From: Adineta ricciae
Taxonomy: Eukaryota > Rotifera > Eurotatoria > Adinetida > Adinetidae
Reading direction: 5' to 3'
DNA: 64,000 nt
Assembly: GCA_905250025.1 (NCBI GenBank)
Contig: CAJNOJ010000020.1
Coordinates: forward strand, 372,001-436,000
The notes beneath the pieces were generated by a model, which was not told the origin of the DNA, did no database searches, and was given only the letters and a program-made list of their open reading frames with translations. Both the position numbers and the translations under genes were made by a program. Positions 1 to 12,041 of the stretch are shown piece by piece. Every line of letters starts with the position of its first letter. Within the stretch, counting starts at the first letter, position 1.

Positions 1-1710
1 CGTCATATCTTTCCAAAAGAACAATACAAAAGAGTCCAACTGAAATTCTCATTGATAGGAACTACTTTAGTAACAGCCGCTTTATGTCCTTCCCTCGAAC
101 CTCTATTAGAAGTAATAGAAAAGTTGTCGACAACGACAATATAACCCGACTAATAATACATAACGAAAAAAGAAAGAAATAATGAAGCGAAGTACTTGAG
201 GCAACTTCTCCAGCTGCTATTTAACCGGTGCCAGTCAGTTTGCGTGTCTTTCATGATTACTCGAACAGAATTATACTCACCTATATTCTTCTACTCGATG
301 CTGTCCAAGTTGATATTTACGCGTCTGTCTATCTAACAGAAGAGAAGGAGAAAAAAGGCCTAGATTAGAATATGAACATATATGGCGTAATATACAATTA
401 TTATTTATTGATACGCACACGCACACAGAGATCGGTTCACCGATGTCGACGACAACAAAATGATCAAGAATGAGGATTATATGAATACATATGTGCATGT
501 ATACACATAGTAAGAGAAGACAGAAAGAAGAAAAAGGAACATTTGAACGATTCGATCATATAATGTTGTGCAATCAACACTATTTGAATGCTTTACTGAG
601 TATATACACGGAGAATCAATGACGATGTGTATACATGTATGCATTTTACACATCATATGTATATATATACATATATATGTTATTTATATCAGTTACGATG
701 TAGTATTAATGATAGTTGATTGATCGGTTTAGTCTTCTCTAAAGATGATGTGTCTTACTCACCTACGGGAGCTTCTTTTTTTCTCTTTCGTAGATAGGTA
801 TACGTTTGATATGAGAGCACAAGTGTGCGCGTGTTGAATAATAACGACGAATCAATGTGAAAAAAAGAAGAGGAGAAAAATATTGTAACGATAAGAGACA
901 AGAAGGAAAAAAACGTGCTTGAGGTGTAATATAACGATTACAAACAGAGCAGTAGCAATTGCTGATTCATGCGAAAAGAGGGAGAAGGAGAGAGAGAGAG
1001 ACAGGAAAAAATGTAGTAGAAGACAAGCGGTATGTACGACAAAATATATAAACAGATAGAATCGAAAAATAAGTAAATCATTAATAATATTCTTGTGGAA
1101 ATTAACTATCTAATATATCATTTGAGTCGACAATGTCAAGAACATTTTGTTCAAAGGTTTTACTTGCGTCCTTCTGACCTCTTTAATGAATAGTGGAATT
1201 GTTGAAAAGCAACTTTGCAATAGTATAAATAATAGAGCCGATAAGTTAACTAAGATTTTATGTTCGAATAATTGTCAATTTATTGCTCGACTTAATTAAT
1301 GTTTACGCACGATGTCATTTCAAAAATGATGATTGCATGACGATTGACGTCATCAGTTGAATATAAGCAGATGAATGCACAAACAAATGGTTAATTAAAA
1401 ATTTCTGTTTAGCTTTTTTTTTTGCATAGCCGAGCCAAAACGAAGTTTGTGTTTTGAAACTCAAGTCTTCTACGCATTCAATTAATCTGTTCTGAATAGG
1501 ACAAAAATTACTTTGTCAGTTGCCCTTAGGAGAAAATAAATGACATTTCTTTCTTATATTTGTATCTCCTACACCCGAACAGCTGGTTGTAATGATTAGA
1601 TCGTTCATCACAGTGAAATAGTATCACATACAAGGCTGATCGTCCAAGCATGAGTTATGTGAAATAAAAGTATGAAGAATAATTTGTTTACGAACTAAGG
1701 TCATTCTTGC

Positions 1711-1741
<31 letters not shown>

Positions 1742-2323
1742 GCAGTCAAATTTGTTGTTCCGATCGATTTTCCTTGCCGTTATTTATCTACACTTGTTAG
1801 GATAATATTAACTAAAATAATTATCTACGAAGAGATTGTTTTCTGCTTGATGATTAAAAATTTTTCTCGAATATTGTTTCTACAGGTATGAGAATGTATT
1901 CATCGTGTATCGTAGTCAACTGCAAAAGTCAATGATCTATTATAATAATCAGCTTACTTAGTATTCGACAGTTCTTTCTACACTCGTAGACAAGATAATA
2001 AATAGATATCATGTCAGGCAAAGACGCTTATCGTAGATGTCTTATAAATCATTTTCTATTTATTAGAATGTATATATCATAACTATAAACTTCGAAGATT
2101 GACTCTTTGTCATTGACGAGAGTAATGATGTAGGAGGATGAACTTTGATCAGCAGTCTCGAGTGGAAAATTAATAAGAACAATATGCTTTCTGACAACGA
2201 CAGAGAAGATGAAATTAGATAGATGAGCAGATTATTAATCTATAATTTGCTTTTTTATTTGATTTACATCGATACATGAACGACTGGCAAACAATTTTCG
2301 TTGAGGAAATGTATGTATGTTTT
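1..2323. other. Intergenic, no gene recognised
   Basis: AT-rich sequence in which I see only short open frames without family motifs, codon structure or splice-linked partners. It holds an AT-alternating patch near 655-680 and a TTA microsatellite at 1713-1741. It could contain the distal part or UTR of a gene lying outside the window. Confidence 0.5.
1713..1741. repeat. TTA trinucleotide microsatellite
   Basis: About nine to ten uninterrupted TTA/ATT units in non-coding sequence. A simple repeat with no apparent gene association. Confidence 0.9.
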
Positions 2324-2911
2324 CTAATTGAAGTCTATGTGTCGAACCGTCATTCGACGTTTAGTGGGATTAGTCGATTGCTTCTTGGAATGTTCATTGA
2401 CTAATGTTTGTAATTGCCAGTGTTTCGCCACGAGCGTGGAATTATTTCGGTCGAAAGTTTTCTTCAAGAATTTATCGAATAATTCCCGAAAATTCATATG
2501 TTCGGATAAGGTTTGAAAATGCTTGAGAAGAAAATCGTATATCCAATGAGTATTCAATGTAAATAATGATGAATGTGAACCGTAATTCATTTGAAGGATA
2601 AGAGAGAGTTTTTCTCGAAGAAGCACTTCGAGATCTTTATTTGCACTCTTTAGGATGAAATCAACTAAATATTTTTCTTCGAATTTGGTTAACAGTGGCT
2701 GACCATTGGCTAAGAGTATGGCCATTGGATTTAATTCATCACGCGCCGTCGCTTCTGGCAAGGAATCGGATGATTGTGATTCGATTGGATCAATCGGCAT
2801 TTGATTTTCCAGATCTTCATTGACAATTGGCTTGATGGGTGATGGTATTTCGGGTGAAATTTGACGCACATGCATTTTTCTTGCAGTTGCCTTACCAAGA
2901 CGTCCTGGCAT
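2324..2911 (-). CDS. Hypothetical protein, 195 aa, single exon
   Basis: A complete 195-residue frame from ATG to stop without introns. I do not recognise the family. The first 60 residues are polar and low in structure; residues about 65-165 look globular and helical, rich in Leu, Lys and Phe, and the C-terminus is basic (KKQ...TKRRM). The segment around residues 70-90 (NGQPLLTKFEEKYLVDFIL) loosely resembles the linker seen before helix-turn-helix domains of pogo/CENP-B type proteins, but this is only an impression. No signal peptide or membrane segment. It lies convergent to nothing nearby and about 560 bp from the divergent transporter gene. It could instead be one exon of a longer gene. 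Confidence 0.45.
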   Translation of the reverse strand: MPGRLGKATARKMHVRQISPEIPSPIKPIVNEDLENQMPIDPIESQSSDSLPEATARDELNPMAILLANGQPLLTKFEEKYLVDFILKSANKDLEVLLREKLSLILQMNYGSHSSLFTLNTHWIYDFLLKHFQTLSEHMNFRELFDKFLKKTFDRNNSTLVAKHWQLQTLVNEHSKKQSTNPTKRRMTVRHIDFN

Positions 2912-3470
2912 GGTGCTTTTTTGTGTTTCTTTTCAACGTATTAAGAAGACTTATCGATCGATCAGACTGTATTGTGTTTGATTTATTTATTGCTCTTTTG
3001 AATATTGATTCGTTGTGACGCATGGAATGTCTAAGCGGCCTATTTTCATTCTCTTCTCGTCGTCCTTTTTCTGTTCTTCTATTTAAAAACAATTCAATAG
3101 ATGAATACCACGTGATCGGAAATAGCTCATTTTAAAAATACGACTAAATAACGATCCGACGTGCTTGAAGGGACGTTCATGATTAATCAAACGATCAAAG
3201 ACTTATCGTACAGCTGAATTTTTCAGATATTAATTGTATATGTGAATGGTTGTGACTAAAAGTAAAAATCACGTTGCTAACGTAAAAGAGAAAGTGAGGA
3301 ACAAACAGTATTGAAATGCTTCGTTTTGGTGCAGACGATATTACTTGTATGTAGATAGTATATTTACGCTTCATCGAATACTTGATGACGCACTTCCCTT
3401 TTCTTTGAGTATGTTTTTCTTCCTTGATATTTTCAACTTCATTTCGTCGCTATCATTCAAAGTAGCGGTG
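2912..3470. promoter_or_regulatory. Divergent intergenic region
   Basis: Separates the hypothetical gene on the minus strand from the first transporter on the plus strand, so it should hold both promoters. In-frame upstream ATG codons exist from 3345 for the transporter. No clear TATA box or other site identified. Confidence 0.35.
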
Positions 3471-5700
3471 ATGTCTGAATTCGGATCCGTTGTTGCGAAT
3501 GAGACACGTCAACGAAATGATCATTTTATTATACAAGCAAGGACTCAATTCCGATATTTTCTAAAAAGACTGACAGCGCGTATCACCATAAGCGAAATAC
3601 ACGAGGTAATTAGTAGCCGAAGTCACTTGAAACCCGAATTGAGCAGAGTTCAATTGATTGGTATAGGTCTCGGTGCCATCATTGGTAAGTATGTACAAAA
3701 TGGACTACCAGGTGACTTTGCGTCCTTCTTCTGCTTAGGTTCCGGGATATTCGTGCTGAGTGGTCAAGCAGCTGCGAAGTATGCAGGTCCCGCAGTGATT
3801 CTAGCTTTTATCATAACTGGCGTCGTAGCCCTTCTTGCTGCATTGTCATTTTCTGAACTAATGGCAATTATGCCTTTGGCTGGAGGAGCATACACATACA
3901 CATATGTAGGTTAGTGTCTTGAATATTTAATTGTACAGATCCAATCAATCTCAGCTTCTCGTCTTCTAGCTCTAGGAGGTATACAAATGAAACCGCTCTA
4001 GAAGCAATCCTATGTCTTTAATTCCTCTTCGTAGAATATGCTGCATGGTTCATCGGATGGAACTATGCTCTTCTCAATGAATTAAGCGCTTTGGCAGTAG
4101 TTGTCAATTGGGGCGACTATGTCGTGGATTTGATCAATACTATATCGAATTACAATGCATCCGAGTGGGCTGTTAAAGCGCCAGTAGCTTGGAATGAAAC
4201 TGGGGCAGAGTTCTACGTCACTGGTGGTGCAATTAACATTCCTGCCATAGCAATCACATTAGCTCTAACAGCTCTTCTCCTTACCGGTATTCGAATAACG
4301 GCTACTGTGAACATGATATTGGTAATAATCAAAATTCTCATTCTTCTGATATTCATATTTGCAACATGCAAATATGTCAATCGCGATAATTACGATCCGT
4401 TTATTCCAGCGAACCAAGGTACACAGCGTATAAAGATATCAAATCAGATGTCTTTTTTCTTTGACAGGATCATTCAGTCAGTTTGGCGTATCGGGCGTAA
4501 TGGAGGCGTGTCATATAGTGTTTTTTGCTTACGTGGGCTTCGAGATAGTTGCCACAGTTGCTGAAGAATCGGAGAGACGTGTATTAGCCCTACCAGTGGC
4601 AACGATGGGATCACTGCTAATTTCAGCATTGATCTACATTGGAATATGCACAGTCATGGTTGGACTTGTTCCGTATCAATTATTAAATACAAATAGCCCA
4701 CTTTCCGATGCAATGTGAGATGCTCATCACCTGATCACTGTCGAAGATCATATTCATCGAATTAATTATTTTTCTTATAGAAAAGCCACTCCATATGGTG
4801 TGTGGTTATATATCCTTATGGATTTAGGTGGTATTGCTGCTCTCACCACTGTAGCGTTGTCCGTGTTTCTGTCTCAAACTCGTATCTTTTACGCAATGGC
4901 TCATGATGGTTTATTGCCAAGTTTCTTGAGTAAAACATACAGAAGGACTGCTGTACCGTGGATATCCACAATTATCTGTGGTTCGTAGCACTCAAGAAAA
5001 CTTTCTCGACATGACACAAATTTCTGCCATATTTTTCAGGAGCATTCTGCGCAATTATAGCAGCCTTTTGTCCAATCGATCTAGTTGGGGAAACGTCATC
5101 AATTACTGCTCTGGTGACATATATTTTTGTACACGTCGAAGTCATTATTGTAAGTACCATCTACAGATATCAAGCTTATGTTGTGTGGCATGTTTTCTAT
5201 AGTTACGTTATACCGCTCGTGACATACCACGACCATTTCCCGTGCCATTTAATGGAAAGCTCATTCCAGTCGTAGGCTCTATACTTTGCATACTACTTAT
5301 GATAAACATGCAGAAAGAAACTTGGTATCGATTTCTCATATGGACAGCCATAGGTCAGTTTGTATACTTTGCTTATGGCTTTTGGCATTCGAAGAAGCGA
5401 CAACAGCTAATGCCACGTCCTCCATCACGGCATAATAGTGATCTGGAACTTGTTGCAGCACTGCAAAGGGCGGCAGTCAGCAGAGATGAATCTGTGGTAG
5501 CACCTATTAGAACCATTTCCGAGTATTTAGAAACTCAGTCTGAACCGAATCTTCACGAAAATATAGTTGAAAACAATGATTCAACTCATGCTTATTGGTC
5601 AGAGTCAGAAATCAGCAACACGAATGAAAACAATATGTGTGAAGAATTTTCTGAAACTACGAATGCAGAGCATTCAGCGGAAGTTTTCACAATCACATAA
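3471..5700 (+). CDS. Cationic amino-acid transporter, SLC7 CAT family (copy A)
   Basis: Multi-pass APC-superfamily transporter of cationic amino acids in the plasma membrane or lysosome. Exons: 3471-3684, 3739-3909, 3970-3978, 4035-4418, 4468-4714, 4781-4980, 5040-5149, 5203-5700; they sum to 610 aa, close to the CAT length. The first splice joins GIGLGAIIG to SGIFVLSGQAA, the CAT signature in TM1; ALSFSELM and a PYGVW segment follow, and the tail has the CAT hallmark (R)DIPRPFPVPFNG. The third exon is only 9 nt and completes ALGE. The start at 3471 gives a normal N-terminus; an in-frame ATG at 3345 would add 42 residues. The C-terminal about 100 residues are polar and Ser/Glu-rich, probably cytosolic. 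All exon-length patterns are shared with the copy 2.4 kb downstream, so the two arose by tandem duplication. The first intron (54 nt) is in frame and stop-free. Confidence 0.93.
3970..3978 (+). other. 9-nt microexon of transporter copy A
   Basis: Flanked by introns 3910-3969 and 3979-4034 with GT/AG ends. Its nine bases plus one base from each neighbour encode ALGE, bridging AYTYTYV to YAAWFIGW exactly as in CAT proteins. Skipping it keeps the frame but removes three residues. Confidence 0.88.
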
Positions 5701-5809
5701 TGGTACGATATGACCTATCGTCAACCGGTTACTATCAATGATATACGATACTTGAAATGCTGAACAAATGCGTAACAATTCTATAGAATAATCGTGAGTA
5801 ATATTCATC

Positions 5810-5815
5810 AATAAA
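5810..5815 (+). terminator. Polyadenylation signal AATAAA
   Basis: Canonical hexamer 110 nt after the stop of transporter copy A, the first such hexamer I see downstream. Confidence 0.5.
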
Positions 5816-6509
5816 ACGATTAGTTAACGATACAGTTGTCATTCTCTTTATAATATTCAATAATGTATTGTGAATCGAATGAATACTAGACATTTAAGTA
5901 AACTTTTCAAGACGAAAACCACCGTCAACAGAGATGTGAATCTAAAATTTTGTTTCATTGGATAAATCATAGTACGTAATCTTTATAAAAATCGCACTAA
6001 AAAATAAAACGAAAGGAAAACATTAAGAACTACAAATGATCATCAAACTATACACTGAAGTACAACATCAGGTAAGATACATTCAGTCTAGTTCGTTTGT
6101 AAATATAAGCAGAACAGTGTTAATGATGAACTCTTTCGATATCTTTTTAAACTGCAAATCAGTGTTGGGATATTAAGGGCGGCTTTTCTTTGATTTATAA
6201 ACCACGAACAATTATATACTTAAATTATTATGATGATGAGCTTTTTCCGATATTTTTATACCAAATTTGAGCACCATTCAACGAACCCAATAATCTAAAA
6301 CGCGAAATTCATCACGTCTCGTATCTTTCCAAAGAAAGTTTACTCAGAAACACTCGTGATAAATGCACCAACACAGTCACATTGCGAAAAACCGAGCCAT
6401 GGGAGGTAACTAATAGTCAAACATTGGTTTCAACGTGATCTCTGCGTAGAACAAAGTAAATCTATCGAAAACAAATATATTTTCTGGGAAATAATTATTG
6501 TTTACCTCG
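5816..6509. other. Intergenic, no gene recognised
   Basis: 3' flank of transporter copy A and of the degenerate minus-strand gene that follows. No coding signal seen. Confidence 0.5.
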
Positions 6510-7790
6510 TTATTCTACATCACATTTTGCTTTAACGTCTCTATGGTGATAGTAAAAGCACTGGCCTAGTTTCTGATTATCACCTAATCGCTTCAATTCT
6601 GGTTTTTTCGCATCTTGCTCAATTTTACGTCGTGCAACCATCATTAGAATAATACAGACAACCGATGCGCTGATAATTGTTGAATGAACCAGTTTGTTGA
6701 GTACGAAAGCATAATCCCAATTGACTGATTCAGAAAGAACATTAGAATCACTTGCAACTTACTCGAACGGAAACTTTGGATTGATTGTTAAGATTCGATG
6801 GAAAACACTGTGGAAGTTGAATACGAGCATTTTCCAACTTGTTTAAGCAGTTTATTTGAAAGTACTTCAAAATATTTCGTTTCTAATGACATTAATACTT
6901 GTGATGTGTCCATAACAATGTCTTGCCAAATGTTTAAATACGTTGTTAATAAATATTGCGGTTTTTCTGATTGGTTTCCTATGAAAAATGATTACCATCA
7001 GCAAATAAATGTAAAGATTCGATTTTACCAATGCGGAACCTAACGATGAATTATCACTTATATTAGATAATTCTGATTCAAGATCAGTATCATAATCCGC
7101 AGGAAACGCCGTCGTTCATCTGTTGTTTCTTTGATTGTGTATAACGCAAGTGTCAATTTATAACATCGATCTGATATTACCGTTTAAAAGAATAAATGTC
7201 TTCGATACGACATATGCTGTTGGAAACTCCGCTAAGATTGTTCTTGTTAATTCTGCCAACGTCGTTGCTTGCAGTTTGATACTATTCGATGAGTTAATGA
7301 ACAATTTGGTGGTAAATATTATATTAGATATTCTTGAACAGTTACTTGTGTTTTAACTTCTTTATGGAATTCTGCTAACGCTGATTCGTTCAATGGCACT
7401 GAAGACAACATCATTAAAAGACAATTCGGCTTGTCAATGGTGTAATTGAAATACTAGCAGCTGGAATGCTGTCTAAAGATAAACATGTGGGGATATACTC
7501 GATAAAGCTTGGTCCAGATTTTTTCGGGTTAAACTTTTGTGAGAGTGATGTGAGTCACTTGTCCGGCAATATTTTGATATCTACTGGCGAGTATTTGCAA
7601 AAAGGGGTTTGTTGCCGTTGCATTCGATGTGCTTTGAAGGACACTGATGAAATCTGCAATTCCTTGGGTATTAGGTGTGCCGAAAGCAGATGACATATTT
7701 ACTTCGGTAACAAAATCTAATGTCATTCTCATGAGTTTTTTACTGGATAACATCGTACGATAAAGGATGAAAAATCTGCCTGATTCCTCC
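6510..7790 (-). pseudogene. Degenerate membrane-protein gene
   Basis: Read on the minus strand, protein-like segments occur one after another but in different frames with stops between them, without splice sites that would join them. The 5' part (about 7785-7529) reads as a 74+ aa globular segment with TLDFVTEVNMSSAFG; further segments follow around 7500-7440, 7270-7150 and 6990-6790; the 3' end (6740-6510) reads as a single transmembrane helix (HSTIISASVVCIILMM) followed by a basic cytosolic tail ending at a stop at 6510. The impression is a type I single-pass protein with accumulated frameshifts. The family is not recognised. It sits between the two tandem transporter genes, so it may mark the duplication breakpoint. 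An alternative is a real gene with introns I have failed to define. Confidence 0.45.
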
Positions 7791-8057
7791 TGTTAAACCA
7801 AATCATGCGAGAAGAAGTCATGTTTTTCTTTCGTAAACCTTTACGTATACGTCATAGTCCTACTTTCTGTGTTTACTAATCTAGTGGAGCAGAAACAATT
7901 CATGACTCTATTCGTTCGCATTGTATTCACTTCCTCTTACATTCTGCAGCACTCAAGTGCCTAAAAAAGTACAGAGCGCGTATTGCAGTTGCACACACAT
8001 TCGAAAAATTAATTTGGTACAAGCATGCGCATATTTCCAACGAAATAAAATATTATC

Positions 8058-10095
8058 ATGGCAGAGATAACTTCAATGATTCAAGGCAAATATCACGTGT
8101 GCCATAGAATAGTGAGTTCGTGTAAATCTGCTGGTGAACAACTTCTGGCACGTAAGCCGATGAGTGATATACAAATTGAAATCGAAACAGAAAATGATAT
8201 GCGACGAACATTAGGATGGGTCCAGCTGACTGGTATAGGTCTCGGTTGTGTTATTGGTGAGCGATTTCGATACGAGTGATTTGATTGATACCAACATATC
8301 TTCTTGATAGGAATTGGAATTTTTACATTCAGTGGACAAGCCGCTGCCCGTTATGCAGGTCCAGCGGTGATCATTTCTTTTCTTCTCGCTGGTATTGTTG
8401 CCCTCCTTGCAGCTTTATCCTTCTCGGAAATGGCAGCGATGATGTCAAGTTCAGGTTCAGCATACACATATGCATATGCTGGTTAGTGACTTACTCGACA
8501 TTGACTCTTTGCCTTCTTTGAACACTGTTCTTTTCTATTTGTAGCACTAGGAGGTATTCCATACATACATACATAGAACTGTGCTGCAAGTAATTGTTAT
8601 CCGTCATGTTCTCTATGTTGTAGAATATTGGGCATGGATTGTGGCTTGTAATTTAGCAATAATGTATGAACTAGCCGCATCTACAGTTGTGATGGGCTGG
8701 AGTAAATATGTCGTTCATCTCGTCAACATCGCATTCAATCGCAATGTTTCGAGTGTAGTGTTTGATTCGACGTTGATGTGGACAAGTGGAACAGTTATAA
8801 CTCTTACTGGTGCTGCACTCGATCTACCCGCTATTGCAATCACCGTTGTCATTACAATCATTCTCATTGTTGGAATTCGTCAAACAGCTACAATTAATTT
8901 AATTCTAGTGTTTATAAAAGTCATAATTTTATTGATATTCGTGTTCGTGTGCTGTAGATATATCAATGTCGAACATTATCAACCATTCTTTCCCGAAAAT
9001 CAAGGTAAAGATTAATTAACTTGTAATATCTCTCTGGACTAAAGAACAAATATCTTCGAATGCAGGATCATTTGATTCGTTTGGAGTAAGTGGAGTATTG
9101 AAAGGAGCAACGTTCGTTTTTCTGGCGTACGTTGGATTTGAGTCGATCGGATCTATTGCTCAAGAAGCAAAAAAACCAACACGAACATTACCCGTCTCAA
9201 TTATTGGTTGTACTGTTTTTTCAATGACAATTTATGTCATTGTCAGTAGCGTCATGGTTGGCCTAGTTCCTTACTCACTACTAGATTCGCAAAGTCCTCT
9301 ATCGGTAGCAATGTAGGTTATTGGAAATTTACGTTTCGAAAGATCATATTTTTGTATAGCAACACCACACCTTATGGGCTGTGGTTATCGATCATTATGG
9401 ATATAGGTGCTATCGTAAGCCTTGCTACAGTAGCGTTGACAATGCTGCTTGCGCAAACTCGGATTTTCTATGCTATGGCTCATGATCGTTTGTTACCACC
9501 AATTTTTGCTCGTATATACTCCAATACGAAGACACCATGGATCTCAATATTGATCAGCGGTATTTACTAGCATTTTTTTTGGCAAAAGTCGCTCATTTTC
9601 TTATCTTTAGGTACAATTTGTGCTCTCATATCTGGTGTATGTCCAATTGATATACTCGGTGAAACTACATCGATTAGTGCTCTCATCGTTTACTTCTTCG
9701 TACATATCAGTGTTATTGTCGTGAGTTTATACATATTCAGATTAACGTTCTCTTGTCCAATGTTGTTGTAGATGCGTTACACCCATAAGAATATGCCGCG
9801 CAGTTTTCGAGTTCCGTTCGGTGCATGGCCAATACCGACGATCGGTGCTGCGTTATGTGTCGCATTTTTAATCAATACAAGCAAGGGTGCTGCCATTCGA
9901 CTTGCCATTTCAATCGGTATTGGTAATATAATTTATTTTTCGTACGCTTTCTGGCATTCCGACAGACGAAAGATACTCAAACGCGATGTATCAACAACAA
10001 GCATGAGTGAATTCATCTCCACAATCGAAATACATAGTGGTAGTTTTACGAATATCGATGCTGAAGGAAGTTCCGTCGATGAAACTGCAGTGTAA
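8058..10095 (+). CDS. Cationic amino-acid transporter, SLC7 CAT family (copy B)
   Basis: Tandem paralogue of the upstream transporter. Exons: 8058-8256, 8311-8481, 8545-8553, 8624-9004, 9066-9312, 9360-9559, 9611-9720, 9772-10095, giving 546 aa. Five internal exons have exactly the same length as in copy A (171, 9, 247, 200, 110 nt) and a sixth differs by one codon (381 against 384). The CAT signature GIGIFTFSGQAAARY is formed across the first intron, and the conserved NMPRSFRVPFGAW segment starts the last exon. Residues about 58-490 form the membrane core; the C-tail is about 65 residues shorter than in copy A. The N-terminus is different from copy A. Same substrate class expected (Arg/Lys/His), but the divergent tails suggest different location or control. 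Confidence 0.93.
8545..8553 (+). other. 9-nt microexon of transporter copy B
   Basis: Same position and length as the microexon of copy A, differing at the second base; introns 8482-8544 and 8554-8623 flank it. It encodes the same ALGE junction before the YWAW segment. Confidence 0.88.
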
Positions 10096-10150
10096 TAACA
10101 GTTGTTATCGATTTATTTCTGAGCGGCATAAAAAATGATTCTCGTTTCTC

Positions 10151-10156
10151 AATAAA
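10151..10156 (+). terminator. Polyadenylation signal AATAAA
   Basis: Canonical hexamer 56 nt downstream of the stop of transporter copy B. Confidence 0.55.
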
Positions 10157-10189
10157 TACATAGGCGATTCAATCGCGCTGCTTTATGTT

Positions 10190-10370
10190 CGAAGATTTTG
10201 TTCTCGTTCTCGTTCCTTTTCATTAACTATACAGAAATGAGCGTTGTCAGAAGACGCAATAATCAAAATGGCAGTCGAGATAAATGATACTATTTCAAAT
10301 TCCAATTAATACAGTATTGGGAAAAGCATTTATAAAAGATAAAGAATGCTCTTCAACTAGAACTGTTTGG
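10190..10370 (-). pseudogene. Decayed partial copy of the 11.7-12.0 kb frame
   Basis: On the minus strand this segment aligns by eye with 11715-12041: shared words include a run resembling AFFIxYxxFS, then LSRL followed by P/S-F. The copy here has in-frame stops and lacks about 150 nt of the middle of the other copy. It is therefore a dead fragment. The function of the parent is unknown. Confidence 0.5.
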
Positions 10371-11714
10371 ATCATAATTTTCTCTGACTATCTTTTCTCA
10401 AGAAATCTTCCAGTAGTATACTGAAAATACAATTGACAAGAACTTGAGAATCTATCTTCTCAAATAAAGAACTCGCTTTCTAATGAAAGACATATCAAAT
10501 CCATAACTACCGTTAAAATTGAACTCAATAATACATTCAAAACTGAAAATAGGAATTCCAAGGTTGACCAGCGAAGGATGGTGTTACTTGGATTACATAC
10601 ATCATACTTTTGTATATGGCCATTTTGTTTTTTATTAAGAATCTAGGCATATCATTTGCCTTGTTTTAGTGTTCATAGCTCGAGATTAAAAATTCTATAA
10701 TGCTCTGGTGAATAAGAATGCCTGTCACTGCCTGCATGCTATGAGTGTAATTGCTGATTGAAACTGTTTCGTTTTCATGTTCCAAGATCGGATTAATTAT
10801 CCGTCAAATTGAAAGTTTTTTGTCGACTACTTCGGAAGTGGGCAACCTAATGCTACACTATCCGAGTATTGTACTAGAGGAGTTCGTTGAAAAACAAGTG
10901 AAACTCTTAACATTAATCTTTCGAATCTTTTGCGGTATAGCAGTGTTGTTAACTAGTACCCAACTATGTATGTATGGGATTTGAAATCCTGGTTTCAGAT
11001 ATTCGCGAACCTACTGTAACGATAAACTCGTTGAATAGCTAATCGCTTCTAACGATGTAGATGCCTATAAAGGTTACTCACATATTCAGAATGTCTTTCC
11101 TTTGTACTATCACAAAAGTATATTGGGAAGAGTCTTTGACGGATAAGTGATTCATCACTCTTGCTCTGGTAAAAATGCTTTTATGTGATAAGAGAATACT
11201 AATTCTAGAAGAATCAATACAATAGAATCGCGGGAAACTGACACCAAATTAGTGTTTCTCACTACCGATTAGCTTTGAGGGTAAGTTTTATGGAGAATTA
11301 TCTATTTTACTCTGAACTTTCTGTATAACCAATCAGAGAGACGCGCACAGACAGTTTACGTTTAGTAGATCTTTCTCTACGAGAAAACGGTCCATTATTC
11401 GAGCTGTCAACTGTGGCAAAATAGATTTGAAAATAAATAGCAAATTTGCGGCTAAATGAAGCGCTACATAGGAATTGTATTACCTATGCGATATACAGCT
11501 GTATTGATGTTAACGATTTTGGCCATTTAAGCGATAAAGTCTTGATATCTTGCAATCTGTCGATGCACATTCAGCACATTTGATTTGTTGGAAAGTGAAC
11601 AAAAGAAGTTGCTCTCAAACTTTTATTCTCGATTTACTTTTATCGACAGAAAAAGACAGAATAAAAAACTATTCTTGATTAACAAAAACACGTCAGTGGT
11701 ACAGTCATGTTATT
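10371..11714. other. Intergenic, no gene recognised
   Basis: Only weak open frames, such as one at 10751-10984 on the plus strand without family motifs. Given the decayed fragments on both sides, old gene remnants are likely here, but I cannot define one. Confidence 0.4.
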
Positions 11715-12041
11715 TTATACTTCAGGACTTTGCGCTCGTTTATGTTTCTTTTCATCAGATATAGAGAAAAAGTGTACTAATAGTAAAGAGTAACAAGCCA
11801 GAAGGTCTGAAATGCAGTTAGTATATTGCAATCTGGTGGCTACCGCATGATAATGCTCATTTGCTGCTTTACTTGCGTAGACAAATTCAAAGTTTTCACA
11901 AACAACACTTATTGTTGTTAGAATAATTAAATGCCAAAACGACAATCGAGATAAACGAGAATATTTTAAATCGTTATTCATATAGGATTCCGAAAAAACT
12001 TCATAAAGGATGAAAAATGCTATGAAATTAGTACTGCTCAC
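11715..12041 (-). CDS. Uncertain terminal exon or remnant, 108 codons
   Basis: An open frame ending in a stop, lacking a good ATG at its 5' end; an AG acceptor near 12035 could start it as a last exon. The translation has one hydrophobic stretch (FWHLIILTTISVV) and a second near LLACYSLLLVHFF, so a small membrane or secreted product is possible. A decayed relative lies at 10190-10370. No upstream exon was found. It may itself be a pseudogene. Confidence 0.3.
   Translation of the reverse strand: MSSTNFIAFFILYEVFSESYMNNDLKYSRLSRLSFWHLIILTTISVVCENFEFVYASKAANEHYHAVATRLQYTNCISDLLACYSLLLVHFFSISDEKKHKRAQSPEV

Noticed and set aside
277..498. Minus-strand open frame of 73 codons
   Set aside because: Hydrophobic, Ile/Val/Cys-rich translation of AT-rich DNA; no motif, splice partner or codon signature.
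655..685. Alternating AT/CATA-rich patch as a telomeric or origin element
   Set aside because: Too short and irregular; no telomere-type G-rich repeat anywhere in the window.
10751..10984. Plus-strand frame MLIETVSFSC...
   Set aside because: No family resemblance and in a region of decayed fragments; most likely chance.
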